From an uncultured Clostridia bacterium (GTDB taxonomy: Bacteria > Bacillota > Clostridia > Lachnospirales > Lachnospiraceae), in contig CAMFVG010000065.1 in the NCBI GenBank assembly GCA_945992055.1, positions 1 through 44,804 of the forward strand: a DNA stretch of 44,804 nucleotides, read 5' to 3'. Made by a program: the position numbers and the translations under genes. This document shows, piece after piece, positions 28,613 through 35,577 of the stretch. Position 1 is the first letter of the stretch. The number at the start of each line of letters is the position of its first letter. The notes beneath the pieces were generated by a model, which was not told the origin of the DNA, ran no database searches, and was given only the letters and a program-made list of their open reading frames with translations.

Positions 28613-29885
28613 CTGTCTTTTCCCTCTCTTTACTAAATATAATGAAACATACTGCACTGATTGCCATCAAAATCGGATAGTACAAATACGGCATGATTTC
28701 AAATGGTGTCAACGCAGTCAATGTTGCTGCTGATAGTAGTTGCGCTCCATAAGGAAGCAATCCCTGTCCTACGGATGTGAAAATATCAAGGAGAGACGCC
28801 GAACGTTTGGCATCCACGCCAAACTCCTCTGAAATTTCCTTGGCAATCGGTCCCGCCATCACAATGGCAACCGTATTGTTTGCAGTACATGCATCTAGCA
28901 CCAGAGACAGTCCTGCGATTCCAAGTTCTGCACCTTTCTTTCCTTTAATCCCTTTGCGGATGAAATCCAAAACGAACTGAATACCGCCATTTTTCTTAAC
29001 CAAGGAAACAATGCATGCTACCACAATGGAAATTACGGTAATATCATACATCCCCATGACGCCGTCACCAACTACTTGGAACACATCCTTTAAAGCCAAA
29101 CTTTGTGTACCTACGCCCACAAGAAGTGACACGACCGTTCCTCCTATCAAAACCACAAACACATTGATGCCGATTAACGCACCCACAAGAACTAATATGT
29201 AAGGAAGGATTTGTAGCAAGTTGTAAGAAAGCTCTTCTGTCATCTGATAGTTACTATTTCTTGTAATAAATAAGAAAATAAGAATCGTAACAATCGCTGC
29301 CGGAAGTACAATCAAAAAGTTTGCTTTAAACTTATCCTTCATCTCGCACCCTTGGGTCTTTACCGCTGCAATCGTGGTATCGGATATCATGGATAGGTTA
29401 TCCCCAAACATAGCTCCACAAACAACTGCACCAATACAAATGGCCATGGCATATCCGGTCTTTTCACTAATACCTACTGCAATCGGCGCCAAGGCAGCAA
29501 TGGTTCCCATGGACGTTCCCATGGATACCGAGATAAAGCACCCTATCACAAACAGCCCAACCACTGCGATATTCGATGGCAAAATAGATAGTCCAAAGTT
29601 TACCGTACTCTCCACACCACCTGCTGCAGTTACTGCTCCGGAAAACGCTCCCGCGCAGAGGAAAATCAAACACATGGTGATGATATTTTCATTTCCAACA
29701 CCTTCTGAAATGGTGGCCATCTTTTCTGAAAAGGACAGGTTTCTGTTTTGCAAAAACGCAACCGCCAGTGCAATCAGAAATGCAACAATGGCCGGCATAG
29801 CGTAGAAATCTTTCATCACAATTCCTGCACCTAAAAATATAATCAAAAATACTCCGATAGGAAGTAACGCTATCGCTTTCTTCAT
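28596..29885 (-). CDS. nhaC: Na+/H+ antiporter NhaC family protein
   Basis: Multispanning; SMGTSMGTIAALAPIAVGISEKTGYAMAICIGAVVCGAMFGDNLSMISDTTIAA typical of NhaC. Confidence 0.88.
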   Translation of the reverse strand: MKKAIALLPIGVFLIIFLGAGIVMKDFYAMPAIVAFLIALAVAFLQNRNLSFSEKMATISEGVGNENIITMCLIFLCAGAFSGAVTAAGGVESTVNFGLSILPSNIAVVGLFVIGCFISVSMGTSMGTIAALAPIAVGISEKTGYAMAICIGAVVCGAMFGDNLSMISDTTIAAVKTQGCEMKDKFKANFLIVLPAAIVTILIFLFITRNSNYQMTEELSYNLLQILPYILVLVGALIGINVFVVLIGGTVVSLLVGVGTQSLALKDVFQVVGDGVMGMYDITVISIVVACIVSLVKKNGGIQFVLDFIRKGIKGKKGAELGIAGLSLVLDACTANNTVAIVMAGPIAKEISEEFGVDAKRSASLLDIFTSVGQGLLPYGAQLLSAATLTALTPFEIMPYLYYPILMAISAVCFIIFSKEREKTDGIDV

Positions 29886-29917
29886 CTGATTCCTCCTAAT
29901 TTTCTATAATCCAATCT

Positions 29918-29926
29918 ATTGTAGCA
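29918..29926 (-). promoter_or_regulatory. Extended -10 promoter for nhaC
   Basis: Minus strand TGCTACAAT (TGnTACAAT), ~33 nt upstream of the nhaC start. Confidence 0.45.
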
Positions 29927-29967
29927 CATATTTCCAAAGAAAAAAAGAATTTGTATGATTGTCATCG

Positions 29968-30006
29968 TAAAAAAGAAAAGCACCAGATACACTCTGATGC
30001 TTTTCT
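29968..30006 (-). terminator. Strong intrinsic terminator of the candidate sRNA
   Basis: AGAAAAGCATCAGA-gtgta-TCTGGTGCTTTTCT-TTTTT (14-bp stem, one G-U). Confidence 0.9.
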
Positions 30007-30079
30007 AGATACTGCTTACTTTGTCGCTTACCAGACGACAAGGTTCAAATACTTAAGATTCAACGAACCTTCATACTAC
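29968..30079 (-). ncRNA. Candidate standalone structured small RNA (~110 nt)
   Basis: Promoter TTGTCT-17-TATACT upstream; stems AAGGTTC/GAACCTT and TTGTCG/CGACAA; ends in a 14-bp terminator plus T-tract; no ORF. Confidence 0.6.
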
Positions 30080-30085
30080 ATGGAT

Positions 30086-30114
30086 AGTATATCACTAAAA
30101 AATTAAAAAGACAA
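30086..30114 (-). promoter_or_regulatory. Promoter of the candidate sRNA
   Basis: Minus strand TTGTCT (30109-30114), 17 nt, TATACT (30086-30091). Confidence 0.65.
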
Positions 30115-30230
30115 GTTTTATATGCTTCATTATTAAACTTTCGTCATATTCTGTAGGAAATAATATGGTAGTGGAATGTGCTGGTAACACATTGACGTAT
30201 AATTTTATTCCGCATATAAAACCGACTTAA

Positions 30231-30314
30231 TTATTTAAAAATCTCAATACAATAAAGTATAAGATTTGCAACACCTAAAAGTGTCATTATTTTGTAGTAT
30301 GTTTCGCCTTTCAT
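30231..30314 (-). CDS. Possible 27-aa hydrophobic membrane peptide
   Basis: AAAGGGG then 8 nt then ATG: MKGETYYKIMTLLGVANLILYCIEIFK, TAA; not in ORF track. Confidence 0.35.
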   Translation of the reverse strand: MKGETYYKIMTLLGVANLILYCIEIFK

Positions 30315-30397
30315 CTCATGTACCCCTTTCTCCCTACAATCCACAAAGTTATGTAGATATGGCGTGCAATCCAGATGAACTGGCATATCAACCAAAT

Positions 30398-30853
30398 TTA
30401 ATTTCCCCTTCTACGACAATAAAGAATTATCGCCACAACGACTAATGCTCCTCCCCCGATTCCGGCATAGCGTAAGCCCACGCTCGCATCACCTGTTTTT
30501 GGTGTCGCAACCGTGCGAGTATATTTGGGTATGACAGTAATGTCATACATCATCTTCTTCTCTTCTTCACTCCACATCGGTATCTTAACCTCACTGACGG
30601 CAAAGGTGAGTTCTTCCGTGTTTGGAACCTGTATCTCATACATGCCTGCTTCCAAATCTTGTACAATAGCTTTTCCTTGGTCATCTACCAACACCTCTGC
30701 TTCCTTTTTACCATCTCTTTTCAATGCCAATATTTTCCCACTCATTTCTTTTGGCAATTCCACACGTACCGTTCCCGTTGCCGCCAGGACAGGCAAAGGG
30801 GACAGGCAAATCATAAGACTGCAAAAAGCAAGCAACATTCCTATTTTTTTCAT
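30398..30853 (-). CDS. Small cell-wall-anchored surface protein with variant TPKTG sorting motif
   Basis: Signal peptide MKKIGMLLAFCSLMICLSPLPVLAA; C-terminus ATPKTGD-hydrophobic helix-YCRRRGN. Confidence 0.8.
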   Translation of the reverse strand: MKKIGMLLAFCSLMICLSPLPVLAATGTVRVELPKEMSGKILALKRDGKKEAEVLVDDQGKAIVQDLEAGMYEIQVPNTEELTFAVSEVKIPMWSEEEKKMMYDITVIPKYTRTVATPKTGDASVGLRYAGIGGGALVVVAIILYCRRRGN

Positions 30854-30860
30854 ATTCTGT

Positions 30861-31370
30861 TCACTTTATCCTTTCTCCTGTCACAATCAACCGATGAGTA
30901 TGAATCCCATAGGGTGTACAGGTAATTAAAGATACCAGTTCCTTTCCATCCATCCGCTTCAGACTTTCCGTATCATCAGGCAAAATAATCTGTATATTAC
31001 ACACCCGATAGCAAAGTGTTTTCTCCTCTTGCAGGATATAAAACTCATCTCCCTTTTCCATTTCATCCAGGTGTTTCAGTAATGTGGCATGCGGCAGTCC
31101 ACGATGCCCCGCAAGCAAACTGTGTGTTCCAAATCCACTTCCTGGCGCATCACTGTTTGCCACCCATCCCACACCTAGTTCCAACACCTTCTCGTTATCA
31201 CATGGATAGATTGGTAACTGCACCTCGATTTTGGGAATTGTAAGCTCCCCTACTAGTTCTTCTTTGTCGGATGCTAAAATTTTCTGTTGCTTCCACGTGG
31301 AGATTCTATTTCCCACATAAGGGTAAATACATAAAATAATCCCCACAAGCAATAGTATCTTTTTCCACAT
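30861..31370 (-). CDS. Class C (pilin-type) sortase
   Basis: MWKKILLLVGIILCIYPYV...IPKIEVQLPIYP...SLLAGHRGLPHATLLKHLDEMEKGDEFYI...LITCTPYGIHTHRLIVTGER (catalytic TCTPYG..THR). Confidence 0.92.
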   Translation of the reverse strand: MWKKILLLVGIILCIYPYVGNRISTWKQQKILASDKEELVGELTIPKIEVQLPIYPCDNEKVLELGVGWVANSDAPGSGFGTHSLLAGHRGLPHATLLKHLDEMEKGDEFYILQEEKTLCYRVCNIQIILPDDTESLKRMDGKELVSLITCTPYGIHTHRLIVTGERIK

Positions 31371-31371
31371 A

Positions 31372-32676
31372 TTAGCGCACCCACTTCGGCGGAATAACTT
31401 TGCTTTCCGCTCCGTAATGAAACATATCATGATTCGTTACATTACGGACATCCCACGCACTACAATCTAACTGCCAATTCCCATTTGCTCCGGTTCCCGC
31501 AAACATAAGCAACATATCTTCTGCACTTTTGGTATTCCAATTCCCAATATCATCCATGACAAATTCCTTGGCGCCTTTTCCCGTTCCGCGAAATGCAGTA
31601 CCCATGTATCGCACGTTGGAAACATCCCAGTTTCCAATGCCGGAAAGTTCAAACCTTCCGGTCACTTCACGGCCCGCATCGGAAAACATGGAAATCATAT
31701 TTGTAGCCTCTGACATATCTAGTTTATCCAGTTTGAAAGAGGCCACATTTGTCAAACAATAAAACCAATAGGCTGTTGATTTTGGTTGAATCACATCCTG
31801 TACCTCCACCTTCAAAACACTGGAGGCATCCGCTATCTGCAGATCGTACCATTCCGGCAAGCGATTGGCATTGTACTCATTGTCTTCAAAATCGGAATAT
31901 ACAGATGTTACTGTTTTTCCCTGATATACACTTCCTTCCAAAATAGGGTCCGCCGATCGCACAAAGGTTAACGAACTATCTTCTTTTGCATATACTGCAT
32001 ATGCATAAGTTCTCTGCCACTTGGCTGTTAGCGAGATTCCTCCGATAGGCATGGCCATCTGGTCGCGATAGAGATTTCCATTGGCATCCTCCCATCCCAG
32101 AAAGTTGTGTTTTACCAGAAATGGATTTGGCAGCTGTACCACTTCTCCATTGCATGCAGTGATTGGTTTTAGTTCTTCTAGGGTGCCATTGCCGTCGAAG
32201 CAAACTTGAAATTCTTTTTGTCCCAAGCTATATAGAAATTCCATTTCAAATGCCTTTTCCGATGGGCATCCCTGGCTCCAAGCTCCCCGCTTCACTTCTA
32301 TCCGAAGATTCTTTTTCGCAGACTCCGGTATCTGTAGTGTCAACGGGTTATTTCCTTCATGCAAACTTTGTCCCTCCAGTTGAAACATTAAAAGTTTCTG
32401 ATTTGCCGGAATGGCGCTGTTATCCGCAATCAATTTCCACCCGTTGTATTCTGTGATATTCACGCCGGTAAGATGAATCGGAACGAATGCCTGATTGGAA
32501 ATTTGAAATTCCTCCACCGTATTGGTGCCATCCGACTCAAAAACAATGGATAGCTCACTGGGTACTGTCAGACTGACATTTTCCCCTGTTTCTGCCGCCA
32601 TACCTTTTTCCGTTTTCCATAACAGCATGCAAAGTGCTGCAACTACTACCAGCAAGCATCTGTATACGTTCTTCAT
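31372..32676 (-). CDS. Exported surface protein: beta-domain + InlB-type B-repeat + BspA-like/DUF285 repeats, no sorting motif
   Basis: N-terminal domain homologous to 33199-33747; FDGNGTLEELKP...NFLGWEDANGN..AKWQ (B-repeat-like); NWDVSNVRYMGTAFRGTG..NWNTKSAEDMLLMF (DUF285-like). Confidence 0.75.
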   Translation of the reverse strand: MKNVYRCLLVVVAALCMLLWKTEKGMAAETGENVSLTVPSELSIVFESDGTNTVEEFQISNQAFVPIHLTGVNITEYNGWKLIADNSAIPANQKLLMFQLEGQSLHEGNNPLTLQIPESAKKNLRIEVKRGAWSQGCPSEKAFEMEFLYSLGQKEFQVCFDGNGTLEELKPITACNGEVVQLPNPFLVKHNFLGWEDANGNLYRDQMAMPIGGISLTAKWQRTYAYAVYAKEDSSLTFVRSADPILEGSVYQGKTVTSVYSDFEDNEYNANRLPEWYDLQIADASSVLKVEVQDVIQPKSTAYWFYCLTNVASFKLDKLDMSEATNMISMFSDAGREVTGRFELSGIGNWDVSNVRYMGTAFRGTGKGAKEFVMDDIGNWNTKSAEDMLLMFAGTGANGNWQLDCSAWDVRNVTNHDMFHYGAESKVIPPKWVR

Positions 32677-33183
32677 CTACCTCACCTCAATCGTAATGGG
32701 GAATACGGAAGAAACATTTCCCTCTTCCGCATATCCCACTTTCAACTTACATTCGTGGACTCCTTTTTCTAACGCCTTGTTAAGTTGGATATAATTCATC
32801 TCATACCCCGGTTCTATTTTCTTCGACAGATAAAGGCATTCCTCCTCTTCATCGTATAACTCAAAGACAATCGGGTGATGATTGTTCTTAATATTTTTGA
32901 TATTAAACTTCTCACTCACCGTTCCCTTAAAAACTGCTTCTGAAGAATAGTTCACGTTCATCTTCCCTTCTTCCACAACGGCATTCAGGGCATCCTGCTG
33001 TTTAGAATAATCAATTTCTGTAATTGCATTTACCTGCTCTTCATATTCTGACAACGGTTCCTTCTCATCCTTTCCACACCGGAACAACAATGCTACGAGA
33101 AATAACACTCCCACAATGACTATAAAACTGCGTATCTTTTTATATCGTTTTCGCTTCTTTTTTACCTTCTTTATTTCTTTCAT
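32677..33183 (-). CDS. Membrane-anchored protein of the surface operon, unknown function
   Basis: Lys/Arg-rich N-terminus then one TM helix (SFIVIVGVLFLVALLF) and a beta-rich ectodomain. Confidence 0.65.
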   Translation of the reverse strand: MKEIKKVKKKRKRYKKIRSFIVIVGVLFLVALLFRCGKDEKEPLSEYEEQVNAITEIDYSKQQDALNAVVEEGKMNVNYSSEAVFKGTVSEKFNIKNIKNNHHPIVFELYDEEEECLYLSKKIEPGYEMNYIQLNKALEKGVHECKLKVGYAEEGNVSSVFPITIEVR

Positions 33184-33198
33184 CTTTCTTTAAGCCTT

Positions 33199-33747
33199 TT
33201 AGTTAAATTCAAAACCTAACACCATATCAAATGCTTTCGCCGAAGCTTCCGAATTCGTAAACGCACCTCGCTTTACTCCAAAGGAAAGCACTTGCGTTTC
33301 TCCCGATTGAATCGATATCTCATCTGCCCCGAAGGTGACAGTACCCACCGCATTCGATCTTCCGTTTGTTGGCGCTACCAATTTCAATCCACCCTCTTTT
33401 CCTACAGAAAACTGGATTGCTTTGGTATCTACCGGAAGTTTCTTCGTATCTTCTGTGGCAGCCAATAAACTCCAGTCACTTCCTGCCGCATTCATATCCA
33501 CCTGTGCAAGATGAATTCCTGCAATTGTGCTCTTGTTTTCAATGGTCCAATTGGTAGGCAAAGTATTGGTTCCATCTTCATGAAAAACAATCGGTAAAAC
33601 CGTCGGCACCGTAACCGACACATTATCCATAGCCGTCGCCTTGATCTCGATATTTACATTTGATGTAGCTGCATCCGCAGGGATGGTAGCTCCAAATAAT
33701 ACGGTCACTGCTAACAGTGCCGATAATACAATATTTACTTTTTTCAT
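33199..33747 (-). CDS. Small exported pilin-like/surface protein, no sorting motif
   Basis: Signal peptide MKKVNIVLSALLAVTVLFGATIPADAA; domain VSVTVPTVLPIVFHEDGTNTL...VKRGAF..SAKAFDM. Confidence 0.7.
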   Translation of the reverse strand: MKKVNIVLSALLAVTVLFGATIPADAATSNVNIEIKATAMDNVSVTVPTVLPIVFHEDGTNTLPTNWTIENKSTIAGIHLAQVDMNAAGSDWSLLAATEDTKKLPVDTKAIQFSVGKEGGLKLVAPTNGRSNAVGTVTFGADEISIQSGETQVLSFGVKRGAFTNSEASAKAFDMVLGFEFN

Positions 33748-35351
33748 ATTTTATTTCTCCTTTTCTTTTCGTTTAAATAAATGCTAATGCCGCATAAGCT
33801 CGTCCCTATCAAAGGAATCAAAACAGTTGCGGCAGAACCTGTTTTCGGAAGCACAATGTCTGCTTCGTTTAAAATCTCCAGATAATATAGATTGTCTTTC
33901 GGAGATTGTGTCACATATATTTCATATGCTTCTTCACTTTTTTCCGAAACCTTATATCCCGCAGGGGCTTTTGTTTCCTTTAAGTAATATTTCCTTCCGA
34001 CTTCCAAATTTTCAATCTTTAGTATGCCCTCTTTGTCAGTCACTTCTTTTGCAAACTCCGTTCGGCATTCCGGCTCTGTATAAAGGGTAAATTCCGCACC
34101 CTCCAGATCATTTTTGTAATCATCCGTTTTTCGAACAACCAATAGATAGGGTGGAATCTTTTCTTCCTCTACAACCGGATGCTGATAGGAATGCTCTGAC
34201 GTTATCTGCCTGACAAACACGGTGTCATTTACCATATATCCTTTGGACGCCTTGCTTTCCTGAATGGTAAGTGTTCCAAGCGGCAGAGATGCAAAGAGGG
34301 CATCCCCCGATACTTTATATTTGGCATTCATATAGATCTGTCCTTTTTGATCCGTTTGAAACACCCATGTACACTTCGGAGACACTCCCACACTTTGCGG
34401 GTCCACGTCCTTTTCCCATAGACCCTGATAGTATTTCACCGTAAATTCTGCTCCTTGCAAACTGCCGATCCCCTGTGGTTTAGCAAGGCCTGTCTGGGCA
34501 TCCACTTTCTGTAACAAGAGCTCAATCGAATTTACTTGAGGCGAATCTTTTAACTGCAAGGTTGTTGTCTGTCCAGATACAACACAAAACGGATACACAG
34601 TATTATCTTTTACATATCCCTTTGGTGCTTTATTTTCACGGATATAGTAATTCCCGGCAGGCAATTCCAACGCATTTGAATGACCTTGCACATCTGTCAC
34701 CACAGTCCCAAGATAGCTGTTATCACTGGCCGAAGCATCCCGATAAACTCCGTACTCTGCCCCTTCTAAAGAATAACAAGGGTTCCCAACTGTCAACGTC
34801 TCATCGGCAGATGTTTTAACCACTTTTACATACCCAGGTGGATCTACAACATAAAAAGCCAACTTTTGTAAACTGTCTGAACTTGGCACAGCAAGATATG
34901 CTTTAAAGTTACTCGGTGGCGATGGATACGCCCCCGGATTATTAACAAGTTCCCAATAAAACTCATCATAGGTGGCTTTTACACCGGTCTCACGTTCCCC
35001 GACATTGGCATCCGATATAGCCACTGAAGTGAGAATAAAGGCCCGATCATCCATGCCAAGCACATTGCCCGGACCATTGTACCCGTAATAAAGGGCTTTT
35101 CTAACTCCGTCATTTTCACATAGTACAATGTTGGAAATCTGTGTGCCCTGAGGCGGTGATGTCTTCAGATACTCTGCACAAAAGGCTTGTATCCCATTTA
35201 CGTAATAACGTCCACTACTAATACCCCATGTGATTTTTTCGTATGAGGTCACACTTCCTGCTGAAGCGCCTGATTGAAACGGAAGGAATACGTACGTCAT
35301 GACCATAACGCACAGAAACAATAGCGAGAATCTCCGTTTGCTTCTACTCAC
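33744..35351 (-). CDS. Thioester-domain (TED) adhesin with Cna-B (SpaA-type) repeats and LPKTG anchor
   Basis: TED-like FCAEY...LQKLAF; three Cna-B-like E-box segments (YYIRENKAPKGY, LTIQESKASKGY, YYLKETKAPAGY); LPKTGSAATVLIPLIGTSLCGISIYLNEKKRRNK. Confidence 0.88.
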   Translation of the reverse strand: MSRSKRRFSLLFLCVMVMTYVFLPFQSGASAGSVTSYEKITWGISSGRYYVNGIQAFCAEYLKTSPPQGTQISNIVLCENDGVRKALYYGYNGPGNVLGMDDRAFILTSVAISDANVGERETGVKATYDEFYWELVNNPGAYPSPPSNFKAYLAVPSSDSLQKLAFYVVDPPGYVKVVKTSADETLTVGNPCYSLEGAEYGVYRDASASDNSYLGTVVTDVQGHSNALELPAGNYYIRENKAPKGYVKDNTVYPFCVVSGQTTTLQLKDSPQVNSIELLLQKVDAQTGLAKPQGIGSLQGAEFTVKYYQGLWEKDVDPQSVGVSPKCTWVFQTDQKGQIYMNAKYKVSGDALFASLPLGTLTIQESKASKGYMVNDTVFVRQITSEHSYQHPVVEEEKIPPYLLVVRKTDDYKNDLEGAEFTLYTEPECRTEFAKEVTDKEGILKIENLEVGRKYYLKETKAPAGYKVSEKSEEAYEIYVTQSPKDNLYYLEILNEADIVLPKTGSAATVLIPLIGTSLCGISIYLNEKKRRNKI

Positions 35352-35497
35352 TTTTCTTCCTCCTTTTCGTTATTCAACCACAAAAAAACCGACAATCATC
35401 CTATCATGCCTCCTCTCACATTTTTCTTTTTGCTCGTTTTGGATACTTGGGATGAACATCCCTTGAAAAATAGATTTGCTCTTCGACGAGTATGTTT

Positions 35498-35526
35498 ATT
35501 ATATTCTCAACAAGACTATATGTCAA
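35498..35526 (-). promoter_or_regulatory. Consensus sigma-A promoter of the surface/pilus operon
   Basis: Minus strand TTGACA (35521-35526), 17 nt, TATAAT (35498-35503): perfect hexamers. Confidence 0.75.
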
Positions 35527-35537
35527 TATGTTTTTTC

Positions 35538-35570
35538 AAAAAAAGTACCTCGTTTTTTCGAGGTACTTTT
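35538..35570 (-). terminator. Terminator of the NAD synthase gene
   Basis: Minus strand AAAAGTACCTCG-aaaaaa-CGAGGTACTTTT-TTT. Confidence 0.85.
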
Positions 35571-35577
35571 CGTTCTC

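Noticed and set aside
29886-30079. T-box or classical amino-acid riboswitch controlling nhaC-thrC
   Set aside because: No T-box-like AGGGTGG/NCCR element or recognisable lysine/threonine leader features; the RNA has its own promoter and terminator, so I report it only as an unclassified candidate.
35352-35497. Short leader ORFs (9-aa MIVGFFVVE, or 28-aa in-frame extension) and GGGATGTTCATCCC hairpin in the pilus operon 5' UTR
   Set aside because: Too short and no attenuator-like alternative structures or riboswitch motif that I can support; likely ordinary 5' UTR.
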